From Actinacidiphila oryziradicis (GTDB lineage: Bacteria > Actinomycetota > Actinomycetes > Streptomycetales > Streptomycetaceae), in contig NZ_SUMC01000003.1 in NCBI RefSeq assembly GCF_005047355.1, positions 186,001 to 250,000 of the forward strand: DNA of 64,000 nt, read 5' to 3'. Under the pieces are notes generated by a model. That model saw nothing but the letters and a program-made list of their open reading frames with translations, was not told where the DNA came from and did not search any database. Shown piece after piece: positions 35,569 to 44,330 of this stretch. Each line of letters starts with the position of its first letter. The stretch's first letter is position 1. A program made the position numbers and the translations under genes.

Positions 35569-36723
35569 TTACGGGACTGGGTCGAGGAGGGAGTCGAAGG
35601 CGGGCGGCAGGTGCTGCCATGCCGTGCGTCCTCCGGCGTACTCGGCGTCGGTCAGGAGGCACGAGTCGAGGAGCTCGGCCAGGCCCTGGCGGTCGAGTCC
35701 GGGGGAAGTGAAGACGAGGTGCTGGCAGCAGTCCCCGTGCTCGGGATGCCAGTCCAGTGCCGCTGCCGCCCGGCGCAGGGGCGGGACCATCTCCCAGGCC
35801 GCGTCCGGGAGTGAGGCCAGCCACGGGCCGGCGCTTTCCACGCACAGCGCCCCGCCCGCAGCCTCCCAGGACAGCAGGGTGTCCGGGCGGTCGGCCAGCC
35901 AGAAGCGGCCCCGGCTGCGGGCGGCGGCGCAGGCCAGATCCTCCAGCGCCGCATAGAGACGTTCCGGGTGGAAGGGCCTGCGCCGCCGCCAGACGAATGT
36001 GCTGACCCCGCAATCGTCCGCCTCCTGCGGCAGGAGAGCGCACGCCGGATCCTGCCGGCCGGCGGCGGCTTGGACATCGAATCCGGCGAAGGCGGCCTCC
36101 GCCAGTGCGCCCGAGCCGACGGCCACGTGACGGGCCGTCGGATGCAGCTGCGCCAGCAGCGCGGTGTCCGCCTGGTCCGCCTCCTCACCGGCCACGAGGG
36201 CCAGGACGGGGGCGTACTCCAACTGCCGTGCCCAGGTGTCGGCGACGGTCCGCCGGTCGATGCGGGCAGTGGCGAGCCCGACCTCCGCCAGGTCGTCGCC
36301 GTTGCCGAGGTAGGGCAGGAGCAGTGCGGGGTCGACGGCCGTCATCACACAGGTGAGGTCCAGTGCGTCACCGCCGTGGGCGGTGATGACCTCGGCCATT
36401 GTCTGGGGCTCGACGGAGTCCCACAGCTCGACGACGGCGAGCCTGGCAAAGCCGTCGGCGGCAAGCCGCTCCAGCTCCGGGACCAGGTCCTCGCGCAGCG
36501 CGCAGCAGGCGCAGTCGTTGACGAGTTCGGTCTCACCGACGCTCAGCTCGCCCGAGGCGTCGCGCACGGTGCGCCGCACTGTGCCCTCGGCCGCCGTGGA
36601 CAGGTCGTGGTGCAGGGCCATGCTGCCGGGGACGCTCCGCAGGAGCCGCTCTACGACCTCCCCGCGGGCCTCGGAATGCAGGCCGCCGACGATGACGACG
36701 GGCAGTTTCCCGGTCGCCTCCAT
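35569..36723 (-). CDS. COG0523 protein with degenerate P-loop (possible ribosome-hibernation factor)
   Basis: A 384-residue CobW-family protein. The Walker A site, GxxGxGKT in relatives, reads [11 protein letters not shown] here, but the metal motif [13 protein letters not shown] and the Asp-rich region [12 protein letters not shown] remain, as does the C-terminal domain ([29 protein letters not shown]). It lies between L31B and S18 in an operon of zinc-free ribosomal proteins. A mycobacterial COG0523 protein in the same setting (Mrf) recruits a hibernation factor to C-minus ribosomes, so the same role is possible. Confidence 0.8.
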   Translation of the reverse strand: MEATGKLPVVIVGGLHSEARGEVVERLLRSVPGSMALHHDLSTAAEGTVRRTVRDASGELSVGETELVNDCACCALREDLVPELERLAADGFARLAVVELWDSVEPQTMAEVITAHGGDALDLTCVMTAVDPALLLPYLGNGDDLAEVGLATARIDRRTVADTWARQLEYAPVLALVAGEEADQADTALLAQLHPTARHVAVGSGALAEAAFAGFDVQAAAGRQDPACALLPQEADDCGVSTFVWRRRRPFHPERLYAALEDLACAAARSRGRFWLADRPDTLLSWEAAGGALCVESAGPWLASLPDAAWEMVPPLRRAAAALDWHPEHGDCCQHLVFTSPGLDRQGLAELLDSCLLTDAEYAGGRTAWQHLPPAFDSLLDPVP

Positions 36724-36977
36724 CAGCGGGCCTCGCGCCGGCCGTAGCGCCGTTCGAAGCGCTCAACGCGTCCGGCGGTGTCCAGGACCCGTGCCGTGCC
36801 GGTGTAGAAGGGGTGGCTCGCCGAGGAGATCTCGACATCGATGACCGGATAGGTGTTGCCGTCCTCCCAGTCGATCGTCTTGTCGCCCGTGGCGGTGGAC
36901 CGGGTCAGGAAGGCGTAGTCGGCGGCCTTGTCGCGGAAGACGACAGGTCCGTACGCGGGGTGGATTCCGGGCTTCAT
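36723..36977 (-). CDS. rpmE2: Ribosomal protein L31 type B, cysteine-free
   Basis: An 84-residue L31 type [53 protein letters not shown], and an RRYGRR end. It lacks the CxxC of zinc-type L31. Its stop overlaps the ATG of the COG0523 gene by one base, showing translational coupling. Upstream is the L33 gene at 13 bases. Confidence 0.92.
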   Translation of the reverse strand: MKPGIHPAYGPVVFRDKAADYAFLTRSTATGDKTIDWEDGNTYPVIDVEISSASHPFYTGTARVLDTAGRVERFERRYGRREAR

Positions 36978-36989
36978 TCAGGGGCCTCC

Positions 36990-37154
36990 TCAGCGCTCTT
37001 CGCGGAAGTCGACGTGCCGGCGGGCCACCGGGTCGTACTTGCGCAGGGTCAGGCGGTCAGGGTCGTTGCGGCGGTTCTTGCGGGTGACGTACGTGTAGCC
37101 GGTCCCCGCCGTGGACCGGAGCTTGATGATCGGGCGCAGTTCGTTGCGAGCCAT
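36990..37154 (-). CDS. rpmG: Ribosomal protein L33, cysteine-free paralogue
   Basis: A 54-residue L33 ([20 protein letters not shown], then [20 protein letters not shown]). Typical zinc L33 has four Cys; none is present. It is first in the minus-strand operon and diverges from the L28 gene across the Zur-like box. Confidence 0.9.
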   Translation of the reverse strand: MARNELRPIIKLRSTAGTGYTYVTRKNRRNDPDRLTLRKYDPVARRHVDFREER

Positions 37155-37164
37155 GATGGCACTA

Positions 37165-37191
37165 TATTGGAAATGACATCCGTTTCCAATA
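37165..37191. promoter_or_regulatory. Zur-like box between divergent ribosomal gene operons
   Basis: TATTGGAAA-TGACATCCG-TTTCCAATA, a perfect 9-bp inverted repeat around a 9-base centre, positioned between L33 (minus) and L28 (plus). One bound Zur pair could control both operons. Confidence 0.78.
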
Positions 37192-37220
37192 CGATCCCTG
37201 ACAGCGAAGGCAGGTCACCC

Positions 37221-37457
37221 GTGTCCGCCCACTGCCAACTGACCGGCACCAAGCCCGGCTTCGGCAACGCCATCTCCCACTCCCACCGGCGCACCCCCCG
37301 CCGCTTCGACCCCAACATCCAGCGCAGGCGCTACTGGGTACCCAGTGAGGGCCGCTACGTACGGCTGACTCTCAGCGCGAAGGCGATCAAGACCATCGAC
37401 AGCATCGGGATCGAGGCCGCCGTGGCCCGGATCCGAGCGCGCGGAGGGAAGGTCTGA
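37221..37457 (+). CDS. rpmB: Ribosomal protein L28, zinc-free paralogue
   Basis: A 78-residue L28: [35 protein letters not shown], ending RVRARGG-like. The first CxxC of the zinc form is reduced to a single Cys (CQLT) and the second pair is absent. GTG at 37221 is the start, after a GGCAGG-like site. It is followed without gap by the S14 gene. Confidence 0.88.
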   Translation: MSAHCQLTGTKPGFGNAISHSHRRTPRRFDPNIQRRRYWVPSEGRYVRLTLSAKAIKTIDSIGIEAAVARIRARGGKV

Positions 37458-37762
37458 TGGCGAAGAAGAGCAAGATCGCACAGAACGAGAAGCGCAAGGC
37501 GACCGTCGAGCGGTACGCGGCACGCCGCGCGGAACTGAAGAAGATCATCCGCAGCGCCGCCACCCCCGAGGCCGAACGCCTGGCCGCTCTCCAGGAGCTA
37601 CGCCGCCAGCCGCGCAACGCCAGTGCCACCCGGGTACGCAACCGCGACAGCGCCGACGGCCGGCCCCGCGGTCATCTGCGCAAGTTCGGACGGTCCAGGG
37701 TGCGCATGCGCGAGCAGGCCCACGCGGGATTCCTCCCAGGAGTGACCAAGTCCTCGTGGTGA
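37457..37762 (+). CDS. rpsN: Ribosomal protein S14, long zinc-free form
   Basis: A 101-residue S14 ([28 protein letters not shown], then [35 protein letters not shown]). The zinc form is about 60 residues with two CxxC; this longer form has none. The ATG overlaps the L28 stop by one base. It would be used when zinc is scarce. Confidence 0.92.
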   Translation: MAKKSKIAQNEKRKATVERYAARRAELKKIIRSAATPEAERLAALQELRRQPRNASATRVRNRDSADGRPRGHLRKFGRSRVRMREQAHAGFLPGVTKSSW

Positions 37763-37778
37763 TACCGCAGCTGGATCA

Positions 37779-37817
37779 CGATAAACGCTCACCGGCTTCG
37801 CCGGTGAGCGTTTATCG
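37779..37817. terminator. Bidirectional terminator after S14
   Basis: An 18-bp perfect stem, CGATAAACGCTCACCGGC (37779-37796) and GCCGGTGAGCGTTTATCG (37800-37817), with TTC loop. It stands between the S14 gene and the converging methyltransferase fragment and can end both transcripts. Confidence 0.85.
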
Positions 37818-37828
37818 TCCTGCTTGAG

Positions 37829-38335
37829 CTATCGGAGCGCGACCAGGACGTAGCTGTTGCCGAACTGCCAGACCGGAACGGCGTGTTCGAATCCCGCCTG
37901 GCGCAGCAGCTCGGTGTGATGGGACAGGGTCAGTCCATTGCCGTTGCCGGGCCCGGGCGTCGGCTGCCGGTGCCGGCGTTCGGCGAGCAGATCGGCCAGT
38001 TCGGGGTCGTCCGCCACGGCGGTCCACCAGGACTCCCAGTCGTCGTGGGTGAGTGCCTGCTGCCGCTCGGCCCGGCGGTGTCCGATGTGGGCGGCGATCC
38101 GGGAGGGCTTGGCACCGTCCTGGAGGAGGTGGTCGCCGTTGACGAGGACTCCCCCGGGTCGCAGCAGCGTCGCGAGCTGTGCGTAGGTCCGCCGCAGAGT
38201 GTCCTGGGGGAGGTAGTGCAGCGCGGTGGTGGAGACGGCCGCATCAAGGGGGCGGTCCAGCGCCAGGGCCTCGGTCCAGGCGTCCTCGCCGATCACCGTG
38301 TCGACGTAGCGGGCGGCGTCCGCGTGGCCCGCGTG
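37829..38335 (-). pseudogene. SAM-dependent methyltransferase, C-terminal part
   Basis: Recognisable from ARYVDTVIGEDAWTEALALDRPLDAAVSTTALHYLPQDTLRRTYAQLATLLRPGGVLVNGDHL through DWESWWTAVADDPELADLLAERR to GNGLTLSHHTELLRQAGFEHAVPVWQFGNSYVLVALR. The SAM-binding N-terminal third is missing: at about 38335 the frame joins the class V aminotransferase gene. The end and the reading frame are otherwise intact. Confidence 0.7.
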
Positions 38336-39117
38336 CCTGACGGGCCCAGATGGCCCCGGAGCCGGGCAGTGCCAAGGCCTTGTGCCCGGAGAAGACCACG
38401 AAGTCGATATCAAGGCCGGCCATCGACACCGGCAGGTGGCCGATGCTCTGGGCGGCGTCCAGGCAGACCGGCACATCCGGGCCCACCGCCCCGCGGATGC
38501 GCTGGACGTTCATGTTCTGGCCGTAGACGTGGTGCACATGGGTGGCCGCGACGAAGCGGGTCCGGGGGCCTACCGACTCCGCCAGCGCCACCCGGGTCGT
38601 AGTCGCCGGACGACCTCTGGTACGGCATCTTCCGCACCCGGACCCGCACTCCCTGCCGGCTCAGCAGCTGCTGTGCCTCCAGCCACGGGGACAGGTTGGC
38701 CTGGTGGTCGGCGAACGGGACGACGATCTCGTCGCCGTCTGCCAGAAGTGCGGGGAGCCAGTCGCGGGCGATGGTGCGCAGTCCCTCGGTGGTGCCGCTG
38801 GTGAAGTGGACGCTGGAGTGCTCCGGGTCCGGGTCGCCGAGGAAGTCCTTGATCCGGTCTCGGGTCCGTTCCACCAGCGCGGTCGAGGCGTTGGCCCATG
38901 GGTAGGTGCCTCGGCCGGCGTTGGCGTTGGCCGAGGTCAGGTGGGTCTGGACGGCGTCGAGTACGGCCTGCGGCTTCTGGGCCGTGGCCGCGCTGTCCAG
39001 GTAGGCCAGTTCCGCGTGACCGGTGATGATCGGGAACTGGGCGCGCAGGGAGCACTGCCACCGGGTCAAGTCCTCGGGGAGGGCCGCGTCGCGTCCGTAG
39101 GCCGTCATGGCGGTCAT
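38335..39117 (-). pseudogene. Class V aminotransferase (SufS-like), truncated and frameshifted
   Basis: From ATG 39117 the protein begins with the PLP-fold pattern AYLDSAATAQKPQAVLDAVQ, NANAGRGTYPWANASTALVERTRDRIKDFLG and HFTSGTTEGLRTIARDWLP. Near 38595 the frame shifts, and the next part, THVHHVYGQNMNVQRIR, VCLDAAQSIGHLPVSMAGLDIDFVVFSGHKALALPGSG, is read one base off. The catalytic Lys (SGHK) is present, but about 170 C-terminal residues are lost at the junction with the methyltransferase fragment. Related loci have cysteine synthase, this aminotransferase and a methyltransferase in a row. Confidence 0.7.
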
Positions 39118-39121
39118 GCCG

Positions 39122-40200
39122 TCAGTCCCGGACCAGCGGTGCGCCCGCGTCGCGCCACGCGATGATGCCACCGGCGAGGCTGCGGACATCGAAATGCCCC
39201 ATGCGGGTCAGCAGCGCGGCGGCGTACCGGGCGGATTTCTCGCCGACGGGACATGCCAGCAGAACAGGCTGCTTCTTGCTGAAGGGCAGCCCGCCTTGTA
39301 CGAGCTCGTCGAACAGCTCGTCGACGATGTTCATGGACCCCTCGATGCAGCGCGGCGTACGCGAACGGGCTCCGCAGGTCGACCACCAGGGGCCGCTCCC
39401 GACCGATCCACTGCTGGGCCTCCTGGGCGTCGATGACCGTGGCCGCGCGTATCTCGGCATCGGACAGATCCGCCACCGAGTTCTTGCGGGGCGGCCGGTG
39501 AAACAGGTCGGGCGGCGCTGCTTGACGTAGCCGAGGTAGCTCTCGATGCGGTCGCAGACAATGGAGACTGCTGACGCGCGCTCGGTCAGCGCGGCGTCGG
39601 CCTCGCGCAGGTGGCGCACGGTCCCGAAGTAGGCTGCGCCGCCGGTGGGGCCGGCCAGGATGCCGCTGCGGCGGGCGAGCGTCAGCATGCCGGCGATGGC
39701 CTCGTCGGAGGTCACCGACTCCATCGTGTCGTAGGTGGCCGGGTCGAAGAGTCCGACCTCGTGGACCTCGTCGATGGTGCGGATCCCGGGGATGAAGTCG
39801 GACTTGTGCGCGACCAGTCCGACGACTTTCACTTCCGGGTCGTGCTCGCGCAGCACCCTGGCCACGCCGGTGGAGGAGCCGGCGGTGCCCACGCAGGCGG
39901 CGAACCAGTGCGGTGCCCGGCCGTCCAGGTCCTTGATGATCTCCGGGCCGGTGCCGGCGGCGTGCGCGTCGGTGTTGCGGGGGTTGTAGTACTGGTCGGT
40001 GTGCAGGTAGGTGCTGCCGGGTTCGGACAGCGCCTGGTGGAAGAGGGTCAGCGGGTCGTCGGTGTTGGTCGGGTCGAGGCATTCGCTCTGCCCGGGCAGC
40101 TCTTCGATCTCTGCGCCCAGCAGCAGGAGCAGGTCCTTGATCTCCGGAACCCGCATCCGGTTGGTGACGCTCTTGAACGGCAGTCCGTGCATCAGAAGGT
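39122..40200 (-). pseudogene. Cysteine synthase-rhodanese fusion gene, degraded
   Basis: Residues recognised in order: GLPFKSVTNRMRVPEIKDLLLLLGAEIEELPG, ACVGTAGSSTGVARVLREHDPEVKVVGLV, GILAGPTGGAAYFGT (fold type II PLP enzyme, CysK-like), then ADLSDAEIRAATVIDAQEAQQWIGRERPLVVDLRSPFAYA and GSMNIVDEL, LLACPVGEKSARYAAALLTRMGHFDVRSLAGGIIAWRDAGAPLV (rhodanese-like with catalytic-type Cys). Two frameshifts (about 39510 and 39360) separate the rhodanese part, and about 90 N-terminal residues with the PLP Lys are missing. It is therefore non-functional or mis-sequenced. Confidence 0.7.
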
Positions 40201-40503
40201 CGTAGTGATCGACGAGCGGACGGTGATGCTCGGCAGCCTCAACGCGCTCTCGCAGAGCTGGACCCGGGAGGTGATGCTGACCATGCACGGCGCGTACTTC
40301 GCTCGCAAACTATTGGCCCACCTCAACGCCGAGGTCTTCGCGCGGCCTCTAAATGCGCCAGGTGCGGAGGCACGAGCATCGAGATCCGGCGCCGCACGAA
40401 CGGCAACTGGTTCTGGCGCTGCTACGACACCATCCGCAAGACGACTCCCACCGGCAGGAGCGACGCCTGGAACCGTGACATCCGACTGAGGGGGACCGGC
40501 TGA
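40193..40503 (+). pseudogene. PLD-like (HKD) protein with zinc ribbon, C-terminal fragment
   Basis: The plus strand reads QSVHQKVVVIDERTVMLGSLNALSQSWTREVMLTM (HxKx4D motif of phospholipase D-like nucleases/helicase-associated proteins), then LLAHLNAEVFA. After a frameshift near 40350 it continues KCARCGGTSIEIRRRTNGNWFWRCYDTIRK, a C-terminal zinc ribbon, to a TGA at 40501-40503. The 5' part is lost at the junction with the cysteine synthase remnant. Such proteins are found in defence and mobile-element contexts. Confidence 0.6.
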
Positions 40504-40577
40504 GAGTTTTCGCCGCCTAACGCAGCAAGTCCCCGAAGGAACGGGAAGGGCCCCCGACCGAGGTCAGAGGCCCTTAG

Positions 40578-40592
40578 CAGGGGAAACCCCTG
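40578..40592 (-). terminator. Hairpin beyond RNase P RNA
   Basis: CAGGGG-AAA-CCCCTG (6-bp stem) lies 9 bases past the mature 3' end of the RNase P RNA on the minus strand. It is a plausible but weak terminator. Confidence 0.5.
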
Positions 40593-40600
40593 GCCCGGCA

Positions 40601-41003
40601 GAACGAGTCAAGCTGTACGCCGGATTTTGTTGACCGGTCGGCCTCGCGGCCGGCCGGCTGACGGCCATCCATCTAGGACCGGCGTTGCCGCCGGCCTCTT
40701 GCGGTCTACCCGCGGACTCGGGCGGGCAGCCCTCGAACGTCCGCGCAGGGCCGCCTGACGGTGGCCCCTTCTTGACCTTGCTCCGGGTGGGGTTTACCTA
40801 GCTGCCCAGGTCACCCTGGGCACTGGTGGTCTCTTACACCACCGTTTCACCCTTACCGGGTGCCTTTCGGCCCCGGCGGTTTACTTTCTGTGGCACTGTC
40901 CCGCGGGTCACCCCGGGTGGCCGTTAGCCACCACCCTGCCCTATGGAGTCCGGACGTTCCTCGGCAGGACCGGGGTCCTAACGCGGCCGTCCGCTCGGCT
41001 CGT
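40601..41003 (-). ncRNA. rnpB: RNase P RNA (type A, actinobacterial)
   Basis: About 400 bases on the minus strand starting CGAGCCGAGCGGACGGCCGC and containing the universal core: GAGGAACGTCCGGACTCC, GGGCAGGGTGGTGGCTAACGGCC, ACAGAAAGTAAACCGCC, GGTAAGGGTGAAACGGTGGTGTAAGAG, and near the 3' end CAACAAAATCCGGCGTACAGC. It is the catalytic RNA that trims tRNA 5' ends. Ends are set by similarity and may be off by a few bases. It is intact. Confidence 0.97.
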
Positions 41004-41508
41004 CTGCCGTGCTGACCATGGTAGCCGACCAGGCAGAGATCTTGATCTCGCTGCCGTGTCACCGTTCCGCCGGGCTGACGCCCACCCACTGCTCTGCCGA
41101 CCGGTCGATGCTTGCCCAGGCTGCCGCCCGTGCTGGGAGGCCGATCTGGACGATATGAAAATATCGTCCTCTGTGTCCATCGTCGCGGGAGTTTACGCAG
41201 GTCACGGTCCTGTCGCTGAGCGGTGACGCCACCACGCAGGCGGCCTGACCAGTCCAAGGGTGAATTCGACACCGATTCGACCCGGGCTCACCTCGAACAT
41301 GCTCTGACCTGCGAATATGCCAATTCTTGATGATATCCGGCGTACAGGCCGACCCGTCCGCCGCCACCAGCATGTTTGCCTGAAGAAGGGCCTCTGACCT
41401 GTGTCGGAGGCCCTTTCTGATCTTTCAGAGCCTTGCCACGTTAGCTGCCAAAAAGTCCCTCGAAAGTCCTTCGGGCAGAGCTGATTCGCCTGGGGTGACC
41501 CACGCATC
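41004..41508. other. Region between rnpB and a small fragment
   Basis: Contains the rnpB promoter (close to 41010-41060) and a hairpin, AAGGGCCTC (41386-41394) and GAGGCCCTT (41407-41415), with a 12-base loop followed by TTC, which may terminate a lost gene. No coding frame is supported. Confidence 0.45.
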
Positions 41509-41781
41509 ATGCACACGGCCTTCGCCTGGCGCGACGGCCGCCGGATCGAGATCGCCACCTGGGACTACCCCCTGGACGCCAAGCTCTTCCGTTCGCTGGC
41601 CGAGATCGACACCCCGTTGGCGAACTCCGAACCGCAGCGGCCGGGAACCTGACCGGCCACGGGCGGAGCCGACGGCACCGGCCTCGATCTTCTGGATCTT
41701 GGCGTCGACTGCGGCGATCTGCATCTGCAGGTAGAGGCGGATCACCCGGGGGCGTTCTGGATCCGGCGGAATCTCGTACAC
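41425..41781 (-). CDS. Possible small protein of unknown function
   Basis: A 118-residue minus-strand frame. The first 35 residues (MYEIPPDPERPRVIRLYLQM then QIAAVDAKIQKIEA) look like a real helical protein start, whereas the rest is antisense to the 41509-41652 frame and low in complexity. It could be a broken gene; no family is known to me. Confidence 0.3.
   Translation of the reverse strand: MYEIPPDPERPRVIRLYLQMQIAAVDAKIQKIEAGAVGSARGRSGSRPLRFGVRQRGVDLGQRTEELGVQGVVPGGDLDPAAVAPGEGRVHDAWVTPGESALPEGLSRDFLAANVARL
41509..41652 (+). CDS. Short open frame of unknown function
   Basis: A 47-residue frame, MHTAFAWRDGRRIEIATWDYP, then LDAKLFRSLAEIDTPLANSE, with coding-like composition but no ribosome-binding site. 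It may be the remnant of a larger gene. Overlapped on the other strand by the 41425-41781 frame. Confidence 0.3.
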   Translation: MHTAFAWRDGRRIEIATWDYPLDAKLFRSLAEIDTPLANSEPQRPGT

Positions 41782-41804
41782 GTTTTCGAGGCTAGCTGGT
41801 TGAC

Positions 41805-41846
41805 GAGTCCTGACCTGGACGAGACCGGATGTCCTGGTCAGGACTC
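41805..41846. repeat. Strong inverted repeat
   Basis: GAGTCCTGACC (41805-41815) and GGTCAGGACTC (41836-41846), a perfect 11-bp pair with a 20-base middle, between the small frame and the HD-domain gene. It may be a terminator or an operator. Confidence 0.5.
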
Positions 41847-42044
41847 ACAGCGCTCCGCGCGGGACGAGGCCGTTGTGGGCTGCTCGCTGCCAAGGACAGT
41901 TGCCCACAAAAGTGAAATACTTGTCTGGTGAGACCAGGGTGAGCGCCACGCTTGCTGCCCACTGGAATCGGTACCTTCGAGTTTGGCTCCGTAGGCACGG
42001 CGTGCACGCGCGTCCCTGGGACCGAGCGGAGGAGGGAATCAGTC

Positions 42045-42683
42045 GTGAGCGAGAAGATCGCAGGCATCGAAATCCCCGATACGCGGCTGGCGGCCGAGGC
42101 CACGGCACTGGTCCGCGAAGCTGAGCCGCCGCTGCTGTTCGACCACTCGCGCAGGGTCTACCTCTTCGGGATGCTGCAAGGGCTACGGCGCGGGCTGAAG
42201 CCCGACCCGGAACTGCTCTACGTCGGAGCGATGTTCCACGACCTTGGTCTGACTCAGACATACCGGACCACTCATCAGCGCTTCGAGATCGACGGTGCGA
42301 ACGAGGCGCGTCGGTTCCTTACCGAGCACGGGGTCGGCGCTGACGATGTCCGCCGGGTTTGGACGGCGATCGCCCTACACACAACGCCCGGTGTTCCGGA
42401 GTTCATGGAGCCCGAGATCGCGTTGGTCACCGCGGGTGTGGAGACTGATGTGCTCGGGATCGGCCGTGACGACCTGGATCCCGCGGCGCTCGAAGCCGTC
42501 ACCGACGCGCACCCGCGACCCGACTTCAAGCGCCGGATTCTGGAGGCCTTCACGGACGGCTTCAAGGACCGGCCAGACACAACCTTTGGCACCGTGAACG
42601 CCGATGTGCTGGCCCACTTCGTGCCCGGCTTCCAGCGCATCGACTTCGTCGAGGTCATCCTGAACAGTTCCTGGCCCGAGTAG
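42045..42683 (+). CDS. HD-domain phosphohydrolase-like protein
   Basis: A 212-residue protein with HD metal-binding motifs: LLFDHSRRVYLFGMLQG (first His), ALYVGAMFHDLGLTQTY (His-Asp) near residues 64-76, TAIALHTTPGVPEFM (His) and a further Asp in GRDDLDPAAL. Substrate unknown; such proteins cleave phosphoesters or act on cyanamide-like compounds. The start is GTG at 42045 with GGAGGAGGG 8 bases before. It is followed by the catalase gene at 79 bases and may be co-transcribed. Confidence 0.8.
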   Translation: MSEKIAGIEIPDTRLAAEATALVREAEPPLLFDHSRRVYLFGMLQGLRRGLKPDPELLYVGAMFHDLGLTQTYRTTHQRFEIDGANEARRFLTEHGVGADDVRRVWTAIALHTTPGVPEFMEPEIALVTAGVETDVLGIGRDDLDPAALEAVTDAHPRPDFKRRILEAFTDGFKDRPDTTFGTVNADVLAHFVPGFQRIDFVEVILNSSWPE

Positions 42684-42761
42684 CTGGCTCGCGGAGACTA
42701 CTGCATGTGTCAGTCGACGCGTGTAAACGCCAGGTCTACCTCGACCAGAGAGGAGAAAGAG

Positions 42762-44237
42762 ATGAGCAATCAACCACTAACCACCACGGATGCCGGTTGT
42801 CCCGTTGCCAGCGACGAGTACTCGCTCACGGTCGCGGCCGGCGGCCCCGTCCTGCTGCAGGATGCCTACCTGATCGAGAAGCTGGCCCACTTCGTCCGCG
42901 AGCGCGTTCCCGATCGCGTGTACCACGTCAAGGGCGGCGGCGCCTTCGGCTATTTCGAGGTCACTGCCGATGTCACCGAGTGGACCAAGGCCGCCTTCCT
43001 CAATGAGGTTGGCAAGCGCACGCCGATGCTGGTCCGCTGCTCGTCGGTGGCCGGCGAAGAGGGCTACCCGGACACGGACCGCGACGTACGCGGCTTCGCT
43101 CTGAAGTTCTACACCGAGGAGGGCAACTACGACCTCGTCGGCAACAACACGCCGGTTTTCTTCGTGCGTGACCCCATGAAGTTCCCCGACTTCATCCACT
43201 CACAGGAGCGCATGCCCGACAGCGGCCTGCGCAGCAACAACATGCAGTGGGACTTCTGGACGCTCTCACCGGAGTCGGCCCACCAGGTGACGATCCTGAT
43301 GAGCGACCGCGGCACGCCGCGTAACTGGCGCCACATGAACGGCTACAGCAGCGACACGTACATGTGGGAGAACGCCGCGGGTAAGAAGTTCTGGGTCAAA
43401 TACCATTTCAAGACCGAGCAGGGCATCCAGAACTTCACCGACGCCGAGGCCAGGGCCATGCGCGCCGAGGACCTCGACTACCACCGGCGCGACCTGCGGG
43501 ACGCGATCGCTCGCAGCGACTACCCGTCCTGGCGCCTCGAGATGCAGATCATGCCCTACGAGGACGCGGCCAACTACCGCTTCAACCCCTTCGACGTGAC
43601 CAAGGTCTGGCCGCACGAGGACTACCCGCCGATCACCGTCGGGCGCTTCGTACTCGACCGCAATCCCGAGAACTTCTTCGCCCAGATTGTGCAGGCCTCG
43701 TTCGACGTGGCGAACTTTGTCCCCGGCATCGGGCCCAGCCCGGACCGAATGGTGCTGGGGCGGATGTTCGCCTACGCCGACTCGAGCCGCTATCGCACCG
43801 GCCCGAACTATGAGCAGCTGCCGGTCAACCGCCCACTCGACGAGGTGCACAACTACAATAAAGACGGCCCGATGCGCTACGACCACAATGGGAACCAGCC
43901 GGTCTACGCGCCCAACAGCTACGGCGGGCCCAAGGCCGATCCGCAGCGCTACCGCGATCCGAGCTGGTTTGTTGAGGCCGCCGAGATCATGCGCACGGCC
44001 TACGAGGCGCACAAGGACGACAACGACTTCATCCAGCCCGGCACGCTCTACCGCCAGGTGATGACGCCGACCGACCGCGACCACCTGGTCGACAACATCG
44101 TCTGGCACCTGAGCCAGGGAGTGGAGCCCTTCATCCAGGAGCGCGCGGTCACCAACTACTGGACGAAAGTGGATCCCGACCTCGGCGCGCGCGTCGCCCA
44201 AGGCCTGGGCCTGAGGACTCTGCAACCAAGCAGGTAG
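42762..44237 (+). CDS. Monofunctional haem catalase
   Basis: A 491-residue catalase. The N-terminal VPDRVYHVKGGGAFGYFEVT holds the distal His (residue about 55), NTPVFFVRDPMKFPDFIHSQ the distal Asn region, and RMFAYADSSRYRTGPNYEQLPVNRP the proximal haem Tyr (RxxAYxDxxR). Length and order agree with clade 3 small-subunit catalases. It breaks down hydrogen peroxide in the cytoplasm. ATG at 42762 follows AGAGGAG. No OxyR or Fur-like site was recognised. It sits between decaying genes but is itself complete. Confidence 0.95.
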   Translation: MSNQPLTTTDAGCPVASDEYSLTVAAGGPVLLQDAYLIEKLAHFVRERVPDRVYHVKGGGAFGYFEVTADVTEWTKAAFLNEVGKRTPMLVRCSSVAGEEGYPDTDRDVRGFALKFYTEEGNYDLVGNNTPVFFVRDPMKFPDFIHSQERMPDSGLRSNNMQWDFWTLSPESAHQVTILMSDRGTPRNWRHMNGYSSDTYMWENAAGKKFWVKYHFKTEQGIQNFTDAEARAMRAEDLDYHRRDLRDAIARSDYPSWRLEMQIMPYEDAANYRFNPFDVTKVWPHEDYPPITVGRFVLDRNPENFFAQIVQASFDVANFVPGIGPSPDRMVLGRMFAYADSSRYRTGPNYEQLPVNRPLDEVHNYNKDGPMRYDHNGNQPVYAPNSYGGPKADPQRYRDPSWFVEAAEIMRTAYEAHKDDNDFIQPGTLYRQVMTPTDRDHLVDNIVWHLSQGVEPFIQERAVTNYWTKVDPDLGARVAQGLGLRTLQPSR

Positions 44238-44330
44238 TAGCAGAGGCAATCCGCGTGACGTAGACACCGACACTCGTTCCCATACCTGCTCGCTCGGGAC
44301 AGCACGGCACCCGTCTGAGAAGGAAGCGTC

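Noticed and set aside
40560..41010. Coding frames within the RNase P RNA
   Set aside because: Conserved RNase P core sequence explains this region; overlapping open frames have no support.
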